Source of the DNA: CAZFHZ01 sp964519015
Lineage (GTDB): Bacteria > Blakebacterota > Blakebacteria > Blakebacterales > CAYUVJ01
Assembly: GCA_964519015.1 (NCBI GenBank)
Contig: CAZFHZ010000019.1
Span: 1-41,612, forward strand
Reading direction: 5' to 3'
DNA length: 41,612 nt
Shown here: positions 25,970 to 33,180 of the stretch, piece by piece
How positions within the stretch are numbered: position 1 is the first letter of the stretch
How the letters are laid out: every line of letters begins with the position of its first letter
The notes under the pieces: generated by a model
Database searches by the model: none
What the model saw: the letters and a program-made list of their open reading frames with translations, nothing else
Told to the model about the DNA's origin: nothing
Program-made: the position numbers and the translations under genes

Positions 25970-25997
25970 CACCGGGGGGTAGTCCCTTCGCCCGGTG
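25970..25997 (+). promoter_or_regulatory. inverted repeat upstream of the GIY-YIG-like gene
   Basis: CACCGGG (25970-25976) and CCCGGTG (25991-25997) form a 7-bp stem with a 14-nt loop. A second dyad, TGGTCT-TG-AGACCA at 25999-26012, follows at once, 16 bp before the start codon. They could be an operator and a leader hairpin. The rest of the 273-bp gap, which must also hold the thiolase promoter, shows nothing I can name. Confidence 0.35.
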
Positions 25998-26028
25998 ATG
26001 GTCTTGAGACCAGCGGAGGACCGGGGCG

Positions 26029-26631
26029 ATGACCGCCAGACTCCAAACCGACGACCTGCCGATCTGGTTCGCTCAGCTTTGCCAGATCAAGTCACCGCGG
26101 CTGGCCGACTTGGCGGCGAGCACCGGTGTTCGCCTGAAGGTCGGTGCCCTCCCCCGAAAAGGAGGTGTCTACGCCTTCTGGTGGACGGGGGGTGCCAAAC
26201 AGGGGCTCAACCGCACCTGGCAGCTGACCGAGCCCCGGGTGAGGGGGAAGCCGAAGCGGATACCCGTGGACCTCGATCCGCGGATCCTGCCGATCGACAA
26301 TGACCGAGTCACCCCGCTCTACGTGGGACAGACCGCGGGAAGCCTGCTGAAGAGGGTGGGATTGCACCTGATGCTGGGATTCGAGCGCCGGGTCCACCGC
26401 CCGCCGACCCAGACAGGGCTCATGCGGCCCCACACCAGTTACTGCCAGCTTCGGCACGGTCTCGAGATGCTCTTCCCGGGTATCCAGGAAACGCGCAGTC
26501 TGCTGCTGGAGAACGTCGGGATCTCCTATGTGGTACTGGACGGGGAGGATAACGCGGTGAATCGCTTCTTCCTGGAGGTCCTGGCCATCGGGCAGCTCCA
26601 TCCCCCCTTCAATATCGAGGTCACCCGGTGA
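26029..26631 (+). CDS. GIY-YIG nuclease-like protein
   Basis: 200 residues. The pattern GGVYAFWW (residues 45-52), then LYVGQTAGSLLKRVGLHL (97-114), then FFLEVLAIGQLHPPFN (171-195 region) fits the order GIY, YIG, Arg, catalytic Glu and terminal Asn of GIY-YIG nucleases. The gap between GIY and YIG, about 50 residues, is much longer than the usual 10. I therefore give moderate confidence to the fold and less to activity. No restriction, repair or intron gene is next to it. Start ATG 26029 follows ggaggaccggggcg. It may be a stand-alone nuclease of selfish origin or a domesticated DNA-binding protein. Confidence 0.5.
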   Translation: MTARLQTDDLPIWFAQLCQIKSPRLADLAASTGVRLKVGALPRKGGVYAFWWTGGAKQGLNRTWQLTEPRVRGKPKRIPVDLDPRILPIDNDRVTPLYVGQTAGSLLKRVGLHLMLGFERRVHRPPTQTGLMRPHTSYCQLRHGLEMLFPGIQETRSLLLENVGISYVVLDGEDNAVNRFFLEVLAIGQLHPPFNIEVTR

Positions 26632-26693
26632 GACGAAGGCTCCGGTATACGGATGACCCGGTCCGATCGATCCCCGGCCAGGGAAGGAACGCA

Positions 26694-27293
26694 ATGACCG
26701 CACCCCGTCTCCTCCCGATCCTGGCGGTCCTGACCGCCGGTCTCACCCTGTCCCGCCCCGCCTTTGGGCAGGCCGATCCCGCTGCTCTGGTCCGCGAGTT
26801 CCAGGAACTGGTGACCCGGCCGGTCGCACCGGCCGATCAGGCCGCGCGGAACACCGCCGTGGCCGGCTTCACCACCTTCCGGGCGACCGACCTGGCGGGG
26901 CGTCCGATCGCCCCCGAGGACTACCGGGGGAGGGTGCTGTTGATCGACTTCTGGGCCACCTGGTGCGGTCCCTGCCTGGAGGAGATGCCCAACGTGGTGC
27001 GGGCCTATGAGACCTGGCACGGACAGGGTTCCGAGATCATCGGGGTGAGCCTGGATCGGGCCGGGGCCGAGGAGCAGATCCGTACCGTCATGCGGGAGCA
27101 GGGGATGACCTGGCGGCAGGTCTACGATGGCCGGTTCTGGCAAGCCGAGGTAGCCGTGCTCAACAACATCCACAGCATCCCGGCCACTTTCCTGCTCGAC
27201 CGCTCGGGGAAGGTCCGCTACGCCAACCTGCGGGGGGCCGAACTGGAGCGCCGGGTGCGCGAGCTCATAGCCGAGCCTCCGCCCGAGAAATAG
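26694..27293 (+). CDS. TlpA/ResA-like exported thioredoxin
   Basis: 199 residues with a signal peptide (LLPILAVLTAGLTLSRPAFGQ). The thioredoxin-fold domain has VLLIDFWATWCGPCLEEMP with the redox pair C91/C94, EIIGVSLDRAGAEE, and the cis-Pro region IHSIPATFLLDRSGKVRYANLRG. It should act as a periplasmic or extracytoplasmic thiol-disulfide reductase. ATG 26694 follows ggaagga. It opens the run of propeller genes, 51 bp before propeller 4, and a second redoxin sits near the end of the same run. TlpA-like proteins beside 6-bladed propellers are also known in Bacteroidota, which supports a shared envelope role. Confidence 0.9.
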   Translation: MTAPRLLPILAVLTAGLTLSRPAFGQADPAALVREFQELVTRPVAPADQAARNTAVAGFTTFRATDLAGRPIAPEDYRGRVLLIDFWATWCGPCLEEMPNVVRAYETWHGQGSEIIGVSLDRAGAEEQIRTVMREQGMTWRQVYDGRFWQAEVAVLNNIHSIPATFLLDRSGKVRYANLRGAELERRVRELIAEPPPEK

Positions 27294-27344
27294 TAACTCG
27301 GGGGTGCACTTTTTCCTGCTGCTTGGATCATCGGAGGAAGCAAG

Positions 27345-28646
27345 ATGACCGGCCTTCATATCCGCGGTACAGCGCCTCTCGCCCTCTTCGTCTTCCTGGT
27401 CGTTTGCGGCGCCGCGTATCCCCAGGCAGGATTGCGCCAACACCGGTTCGAGGTCCGCCAGGAGAACGGTGTTCCGACGGCCATCTCCCGCGGGGCCCCG
27501 AAGTTCCAGGGTGAGCTCTTCCGCTACGAGCACCTCCTGACCCTCAAGCAGGATCCGGCCGTGCTGGAATCCCTCATCGCCCGCGCGAAGGGATTCGCGA
27601 TGACGCAGGACGGCCGGTTCGTGGTTGTGGACAACAAGTTCACGCAAAGCGGACCGGTTTCCGGACGGCTCGTGCTCTACGACGATCGGGGTATCTATGT
27701 GCGGACGATCGGGGGCCTTGGACAGGGTCCCGGTGAGTTCCAGCTCATGCAACTCGTATCGGTGGTCGGGGACACCATCGAGATTCATGACCCACAGCTG
27801 CACCGGCTCACCCGATACCGCACGAGCGGGGAACGGGTGGATGTTACATCCCTGCCGGCAACGGCGCCCCTCGTGATGGGCCCATTCCGGACCCTGGACA
27901 ATGGAAACCGGGTTGCCCTCAATGTGAACAACGTAAACATCAAGCAAGTATCGGCGGGATACCTGCTCCTGGACCCCGAGGGGACGGTGCTCGTCCGTTC
28001 AGAAACCCCGGTCTTGACGAGTGCGGTCGACGTGGACATGGGTGGCGGTCGTCACCTGCCCTATCAGTATCCGTATCCGCCCATTCCCACGGCCAGGTTC
28101 CTGCCCGATGACGGGATCGCCCTGAGTCCGGGTAATGACCCGATGATCGATATCTACGGCGCGGATGGTGCGCTGCAGAAGCGGATCCGGGTAGAGGACC
28201 TGCCGCTTCGGCTGGGAACAGAGGACATTGCGCGGTTCGAGAAGGTGTGGGAGGAGCGCATCCGGAACGCCCCGGAACCGGCTCAGCCATCGATGCGCAA
28301 ACAGCGCGACACGCTCCGCGACGCCCTGCCGGCGGAACGTCCACCCTGGACGTACGTCGGCCTGGACGATGCGGGTTACTGGTGGCTGCGCATCCAGGAA
28401 GAGGTTGATCCGTGGATCATCGGCGACCAAGCCCACAGCTATAGACTCCTCAGCCCGGAAGGGGAGTACCTCGGGATCACGCAGGCGCCGCCGACCCATG
28501 TGGGAGACCTCATGCTCAGGAACCAGTTTCCCGTCTCGGTGACGAAGGGGTGTTTCCTCACCATGGAGACGGATTCGGAGACCGGCGAGACGCTGTTGAA
28601 CGTCTATCGCCTCGTGCCGGCCGCTGAGGGATTCAGATATCCGTGA
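27345..28646 (+). CDS. secreted 6-bladed beta-propeller protein (propeller 4)
   Basis: 433 residues with a signal peptide (LALFVFLVVCGAAYPQA). The header HRFEVRQENGVPTAI, APKFQGELFRYEHLLTLKQD and the core loop YDDRGIYVRTIGGLGQGPGEFQ place it with propellers 1, 3, 6 and 7. So do the closing LSPEGEYLGITQAP ... SETGETLLNVYRLVPAAEGFRYP segments. The ribosome site cggagga precedes ATG 27345. It follows the TlpA-like gene and is followed after 40 bp by propeller 5, whose ribosome site is inside a hairpin. Base composition is less GC-rich than in the flanking metabolic genes. Function unknown. Confidence 0.82.
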   Translation: MTGLHIRGTAPLALFVFLVVCGAAYPQAGLRQHRFEVRQENGVPTAISRGAPKFQGELFRYEHLLTLKQDPAVLESLIARAKGFAMTQDGRFVVVDNKFTQSGPVSGRLVLYDDRGIYVRTIGGLGQGPGEFQLMQLVSVVGDTIEIHDPQLHRLTRYRTSGERVDVTSLPATAPLVMGPFRTLDNGNRVALNVNNVNIKQVSAGYLLLDPEGTVLVRSETPVLTSAVDVDMGGGRHLPYQYPYPPIPTARFLPDDGIALSPGNDPMIDIYGADGALQKRIRVEDLPLRLGTEDIARFEKVWEERIRNAPEPAQPSMRKQRDTLRDALPAERPPWTYVGLDDAGYWWLRIQEEVDPWIIGDQAHSYRLLSPEGEYLGITQAPPTHVGDLMLRNQFPVSVTKGCFLTMETDSETGETLLNVYRLVPAAEGFRYP

Positions 28647-28651
28647 GACGG

Positions 28652-28678
28652 ACCTCCACAATCTCCTGTCATGGAGGT
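28652..28678 (+). promoter_or_regulatory. hairpin covering the ribosome site of propeller 5
   Basis: ACCTCCA (28652-28658) and TGGAGGT (28672-28678) pair perfectly over 7 bp with a 13-nt loop. The 3' arm is the Shine-Dalgarno sequence of the gene starting at 28687. The structure could lower its translation or couple it to ribosomes arriving from propeller 4. Confidence 0.5.
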
Positions 28679-28686
28679 TAAGGTCG

Positions 28687-29904
28687 ATGACCTGTTCTCC
28701 AAGGCCTCTTGTAGTCCTCCTCGTATTGATACTCGCGGGCTGCAGCAGGTCGGGTGACCGCGGGGAGGGCGGCAGGGAAGTCCCACTCACCGACGTAGTA
28801 ACCCTCGAACTGACCTTCGGTGCCGGGGATATCGATGAAGCGTACATACTCGTGCGGCCGAATCCAGTCCAAGGAGTGGGTATCGATATCGAGGGCAACA
28901 TCATGGTGGTGGACGAAGACTATGTTAAGGTCTTCGACAGCAACGGCGTCCCGAAGAGGCTGGTGGGCGGCACGGGCGAAGGACCGGGGAAACTCTCCCG
29001 TCCCGAGAGACTCTGGACCAGCCCCAATGGCTATTATGCGGTCTTAGGCAGGGGATCCCTTACGAACTTCTTCCGTCCCGATCATTCCTATCTCGATCGG
29101 GTTGATTATTACTCCACTCGTCCCTTCCTTGATGTCATGGCGGCGAACCAACTGCTGCCGTTAGCACCGGAAGCCGTTTACTGCCTGGGAGAGACGGAGA
29201 GGGTCTATTCGATCGATTCGCAGGACCGGGATCGGCAGAATCGCTCCCGCAAGGAGATTTATCTATTCTACCAGGACTCCGATTCACTCCGAGTCCTGGC
29301 CTACTATCCCCAATCGAATAACATCGCCGGCCCTATGGGGAGATCATTAACGACACCGGCATTGGGGTGCTTACTGGTCGCACCACTGCCCGGGGAACGC
29401 ATCGTTTACATCCACACCTATCACGACAGCCGAACGACCGCTGAAGGTTCTTTTTACAGGCTGACCTTTCTGGATCTGGATTCCATGGAAAGGACTCATC
29501 TCGACCACCGTTACACACCGGTTGAGATCGAGCCGTGGGAACCGTTGTCATATCCGGAGGATTATCGGCAGAGGAATCCGGAACAGTGGCGTCTCACCCA
29601 GCAGATGAACGAGATCGTCGAGAACTTCCTCGCGGAACGGAAGTACTATTCACCCCTTATCCACCTCTGCACCGATGATCGGTTTGTATTCGCCTTCACG
29701 ACCACTCGGAACGACAGCAACCAGGTGAAGGTGGATGTCTTCGATACCGACCGCCGCTCCTTCCTGTGCTCGGCGTGGTTTCCCAGGGCCAATCTCCACA
29801 TCTGGAATGGGTACGCCTATGGGGTGAATAACTACTTCGGAAAGGATGAGTATCCGCAGATAGAGAAGTACCGAATCGACCCGCGAGTCTACGGCCGCAG
29901 ATGA
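28687..29904 (+). CDS. 6-bladed beta-propeller-like lipoprotein, divergent (propeller 5)
   Basis: 405 residues. The signal ends in LLVLILAGCSRS, a lipobox. Only part of the propeller pattern remains: GVGIDIEGNIMVVDEDYVKVFDSNGVPKRLVGGTGEGPGKLSRP keeps the core loop with Lys-Leu in place of Glu-Phe. The family header and closing motif of propellers 1, 3, 4, 6 and 7 are absent. The rest, rich in Tyr and Asp (CLGETERVYSIDSQDRDRQ, YIHTYHDSRTTAEG, DDRFVFAFTTTRND), looks like further blades. Base composition is visibly more AT-rich than its neighbours. It is the most divergent propeller of the window and may have a different ligand or origin. Confidence 0.75.
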   Translation: MTCSPRPLVVLLVLILAGCSRSGDRGEGGREVPLTDVVTLELTFGAGDIDEAYILVRPNPVQGVGIDIEGNIMVVDEDYVKVFDSNGVPKRLVGGTGEGPGKLSRPERLWTSPNGYYAVLGRGSLTNFFRPDHSYLDRVDYYSTRPFLDVMAANQLLPLAPEAVYCLGETERVYSIDSQDRDRQNRSRKEIYLFYQDSDSLRVLAYYPQSNNIAGPMGRSLTTPALGCLLVAPLPGERIVYIHTYHDSRTTAEGSFYRLTFLDLDSMERTHLDHRYTPVEIEPWEPLSYPEDYRQRNPEQWRLTQQMNEIVENFLAERKYYSPLIHLCTDDRFVFAFTTTRNDSNQVKVDVFDTDRRSFLCSAWFPRANLHIWNGYAYGVNNYFGKDEYPQIEKYRIDPRVYGRR

Positions 29905-29917
29905 TGGCCGGAGGGTG

Positions 29918-31174
29918 ATGGTGCAAATGCGAAGACCAGGTAACGATTCCCGCCCTGTCCGGCGGCGTGAACCGGAGGATTCCATACCGTTCTTTCTGCT
30001 GATCCTGCTGTTCCTGCTTTCCGGCTGTTCGGCCGGGGAGGGGGGGCACCGGGTGCTCCGGTTCGAACGGGACGGGATCCCGGTGGTGCGCACCGAGGGA
30101 GCCCCGAAGTACGAGGGGCCGCTCTTCGGGCCTACGCAGGATCTCGTCCTGGGGGTGGACGAGGGGGATCCCGAGTGGCAGCAGTTCGGATCCGTCTTCG
30201 ACCTTCTGGTAGCTCCGGACGGCCGGATGGTGCTGAGCGACTCTCGCCGCACCGAGCTCTTCATCGTGAGTCCGGAGGGAGAACTGCTCCACCGGTTCGG
30301 CAGGGAGGGATCGGGCCCCGGGGAGTTCCGGAACCTGTGGCTCATGCACTGGTACGAGCCCGGGGAGGAGTTCTGGGTGGAGGATCAGGACCTCTTCCGG
30401 ATCACCCGGTTCGATCTGGAAGGTCTCTTCCTGGGCACCGTCAACTACACCCATATCCGTATGCGGAACACCTTCCTCAACCGGCTCCGCAAGGACCACT
30501 GGCTGGGCTGGACCGGAGAGCGGGAAGGCAACCGGAACATAACGGTCTATGAGTTCCTGGATGCCGACCTGCAGGTTGTCCGGCCCTTCCTGACCCTCCC
30601 CGCCTCTCCCAGCTACCCGATCTCGGCGAACGCCTATATCCCCATTCCGTTCACGAGGGGGGAGGGGATCAGAGTGGGGCCGAACGGAGAGATCGTGGAC
30701 TGGGAGCCCAATCAGGGATGGATCTGTCGCTACGATCCGGACGGGACGCTGCTCTACCAGATCGAGCGGGAGTGGGAGTTTCCCCCCGTCACGGCCGCGG
30801 AGGAAGATTCACTGAGGCGGAGGTACCGGGAATCACGCACCGAGTCCTACCGTCGGATCGCCGACGAGATCCCCATCCCGGACCGCAAGCCGGCGTTCTG
30901 GGGCGTGCTGGTGGATGACACCGGCCGGATCTGGGTCGAACGGTATGCGAGCGGTCGGTACGCCCTCCAGGCGGATGAGCGGGTTGTCTATGACGTCTTC
31001 GACCGGGAAGGAGTGTGGATCGGGATCCAGTCCTTCGATTTCCGTCCCACCCTCATCATGTATGGTCACGCCTACCACAGCGGGACGTCTGAGGCCGGGG
31101 GACCCCGCCTCTACCGGCATCGTCTCGTCCCGCGATATCCGGTCCCGGGGAGCGATTCCAGGGTAACTCCATGA
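29918..31174 (+). CDS. 6-bladed beta-propeller lipoprotein (propeller 6)
   Basis: About 418 residues. A long positively charged N-terminus precedes IPFFLLILLFLLSGCSAGE, a lipoprotein signal. Header HRVLRFERDGIPVVRTEGAPKYEGPLF and core loop SPEGELLHRFGREGSGPGEFRNL are as in the main propeller group, followed by blades FRITRFDLEGLFLG and RIWVERYASG. The ribosome site ggaggg sits so close to ATG 29918 that GTG 29921 or ATG 29927 could be the true start; all give the same mature protein. It starts 14 bp after propeller 5. Its higher GC than propellers 4 and 5 suggests separate histories. Confidence 0.8.
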   Translation: MVQMRRPGNDSRPVRRREPEDSIPFFLLILLFLLSGCSAGEGGHRVLRFERDGIPVVRTEGAPKYEGPLFGPTQDLVLGVDEGDPEWQQFGSVFDLLVAPDGRMVLSDSRRTELFIVSPEGELLHRFGREGSGPGEFRNLWLMHWYEPGEEFWVEDQDLFRITRFDLEGLFLGTVNYTHIRMRNTFLNRLRKDHWLGWTGEREGNRNITVYEFLDADLQVVRPFLTLPASPSYPISANAYIPIPFTRGEGIRVGPNGEIVDWEPNQGWICRYDPDGTLLYQIEREWEFPPVTAAEEDSLRRRYRESRTESYRRIADEIPIPDRKPAFWGVLVDDTGRIWVERYASGRYALQADERVVYDVFDREGVWIGIQSFDFRPTLIMYGHAYHSGTSEAGGPRLYRHRLVPRYPVPGSDSRVTP

Positions 31175-31204
31175 ACGGTTTCGCCAGCCGTGGGATTCTG
31201 TAGC

Positions 31205-32506
31205 ATGCGGACATCCATCCGATCTCGGTGCGCTTCGATTACCCCGTTCATCTTTCTGCTCATTCTCTCGGCCTGCGGTGGTCCGAATAAAGGCGCACCG
31301 GGCCACACCTTCACCGTCACGATCCAGGACGGAGTGCCTACCGCGATCAACTCTTCCATACCGAGATACGAGGCCGAGCTCTTCCACTACGAGGAGATCT
31401 CCGGCGTCCGGGAAGGAGATTCCGAGGAGTCCCTGCTGAGCGGCCCGGGACTCCCGATCCTGGGGGAGGATGGGACCTTCTATCTCACCGACCGGGGGGG
31501 GAGCGAGGCCCGGGTCGTGGTCTTCGATGCTTCCGGAGACTACGTCCGGCAGATGGGCAGGAGAGGGGAAGGGCCCGGTGAGTTCCGCTCTCCCGAACTG
31601 CAGCAGGTGTCGGACGGGATCGTGCTGGTACTGGACAGGAGTAGCGCTCGATTGACCCGGTTCCGGACCGACGGACGTCTGCTGGACGTCATGCCGCTTC
31701 CGGCGGTTCCCTCACGCCTCCTGTGGCGGCAGGTCCTGCCTGCGCCTGACGGGCAATGGATCCTGATCGGCGACGAGCGGCTGGTGATGACGCCCGGTAG
31801 CGAGGACCTCTTCGCCCGGGTGAGCGCCGTGGTGTACTCGTCCTCCTGGGACTCCCTGGCGTCGGTCGACAGCAACCGCATCCTTGGGCCCAAGAGGATC
31901 TCCGTCGAGAGTGGGCGGAATGTCATGGTGGGAGCGGGGAGGCGGCCGTTCAGTCCCGTGCCGACCATCGTCTACTCACCGGCAGTGGGGCTCGTCGTCA
32001 CCGATGGGGGAGAGCCGGTGGTGGAGATCTTCGGACTCGACGGCTCGCTTTACCGGCGTATCCGCATCGACCTCCCCGCCCGACGGGTCACGTCCGCGGA
32101 TCGCGAGCGGATCGAGGGTCCGATACGGGAAGGGATGCGGGATGCGGACGAATGGAGCCGGGCGATGGCCGGGAGGATCCTGGAGACGATCAGCTATCCG
32201 GAGAACATGGCTTTCTGGGGGGAATCCCGTTCCGGTTGGCTGAGGGTGGACGGGGGCGGATTCCTCTGGATCCGTGTGAATCGGGATCTGGAGCCCGATG
32301 ATCTGCCCGAGGACTTGGTCCGGTATATGGTCGTCAGCCCGGAGGGTGAATTCCTGGGTTACACGACTCTCCCGCCGCACCGGCGGGGGATGGCGGCCGT
32401 CTACCACGGCCGGCTGGTGACCATGCGTCCGGACGAAGAGACGGGTACGATCCACATCCGATCCTACCGGATCATACCGGCGGTGCCGGGAGTGGAGTAT
32501 CCATGA
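31205..32506 (+). CDS. 6-bladed beta-propeller lipoprotein (propeller 7)
   Basis: 433 residues. Signal ITPFIFLLILSACGG with lipobox. Header HTFTVTIQDGVPTAI, IPRYEAELFHYEEI, SEESLLSG; core loop FDASGDYVRQMGRRGEGPGEFRSPEL; closing SPEGEFLGYTTLP ... DEETGTIHIRSYRIIPAVPGVEYP. These are the same blocks as in propellers 1, 3 and 4. ATG 31205 is preferred to the upstream GTG 31190 because the signal peptide then has normal length. Its stop overlaps the start of the redoxin gene by 4 bp (ATGA at 32503), so the two proteins are made from one message with coupled translation. Confidence 0.83.
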   Translation: MRTSIRSRCASITPFIFLLILSACGGPNKGAPGHTFTVTIQDGVPTAINSSIPRYEAELFHYEEISGVREGDSEESLLSGPGLPILGEDGTFYLTDRGGSEARVVVFDASGDYVRQMGRRGEGPGEFRSPELQQVSDGIVLVLDRSSARLTRFRTDGRLLDVMPLPAVPSRLLWRQVLPAPDGQWILIGDERLVMTPGSEDLFARVSAVVYSSSWDSLASVDSNRILGPKRISVESGRNVMVGAGRRPFSPVPTIVYSPAVGLVVTDGGEPVVEIFGLDGSLYRRIRIDLPARRVTSADRERIEGPIREGMRDADEWSRAMAGRILETISYPENMAFWGESRSGWLRVDGGGFLWIRVNRDLEPDDLPEDLVRYMVVSPEGEFLGYTTLPPHRRGMAAVYHGRLVTMRPDEETGTIHIRSYRIIPAVPGVEYP

Positions 32507-33063
32507 GGAACATCGTCGGCCGCCGCCCCGGGGCTTTCTGGATAGTAGGTGTGTTCGGCCTGCTCCTGCTTGCTCCGGCTCGAGTGGGAGCTCAGGTCGC
32601 CCGGGTAGAGGTCGGCCCGCGCCCGGCGGTCTCCGACAGTGCGCCCGAATTCACCCTCGATACCGTGGACGGTCTTCCCTTCCGGCTCTTCGAAGGGGCC
32701 GCCGGCCGCCCGGTCGTGCTGCAGTTCGCCGCTCCCACCTGAGTCCCCTCGGCGCGGGGCCGGTCGGGCCCCGAAAGAGGTGTGATGCGCACCTTTCGAG
32801 GGCGGGTCCTCTTCGTGATGGTCTTTCCCAGTGACGAGACCCCGACCCCCGATCCGCTCACTCCGGTGGTCCTCGAACCGCCGGACGAGGGGGTCGACGA
32901 GGTCTTCCTCATAGACAGGGTCCTCTCTCCGGTCCGCAACCTCTACCAGGCCCTCCCCAGCACGGTGCTGATCATCGATGCCGACGGATTCGTCCGCTAC
33001 CGGCGGACCACTCCCCGGCCCCCCGATTGGTCCCGTCTGCTCACCGAGATCCTCCCCGACTGA
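32503..33063 (+). CDS. candidate selenoprotein: exported redoxin/deiodinase-like protein with in-frame UGA (Sec80)
   Basis: The frame from ATG 32503 meets a single UGA at 32740-32742 and then stays open to 33063, giving 186 residues if UGA is read. The N-terminus is a signal peptide (FWIVGVFGLLLLAPARVGAQ). The following APEFTLDTVDGLPFRLFEGA is the usual start of a redoxin/AhpC-TSA domain. The active-site strand reads VVLQFAAPT-U-VPS, aligned with the deiodinase-like FGSxT-U-PPF of known bacterial selenoproteins. After it come VLFVMVFPSDE and a conserved-looking PSTVLIIDADGFVRYR (redoxin cis-Pro strand). A SECIS-like hairpin follows the UGA. The alternative is a truncated gene plus a separate small ORF from ATG 32785, but the second half alone has no redox site. 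Start overlaps the stop of propeller 7. Confidence 0.75.
32755..32773 (+). promoter_or_regulatory. bacterial SECIS-like hairpin
   Basis: CGGGGCC (32755-32761) and GGCCCCG (32767-32773) pair perfectly over 7 bp around the loop GGTCG. The stem starts 12 nt and the loop 19 nt after the UGA at 32740. Bacterial SECIS elements lie inside the coding region just after the UGA, with a short stem and G early in the loop. The E. coli fdhF element, as I recall it, has GGUC in the loop 18 nt after its UGA, nearly the same geometry. GC-rich DNA forms hairpins by chance, but the loop, spacing and frame all agree. Confidence 0.7.
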
Positions 33064-33180
33064 GCCTCAACCGCCGTCCCCATCCCGTCGTTACAGAGGA
33101 CAGGTGGTGAGCAGTCGGTACCTCAAACCGGAAGTGGTCCGATGGAACGGGATGGATGGGAGAGGGGGAGACAGGGAGCG

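Noticed and set aside
32785..33063. independent small protein starting at ATG 32785
   Set aside because: It would be a redoxin C-terminal half with no redox site and only a partial ribosome site (agagg). The readthrough explanation accounts for both halves and the hairpin.
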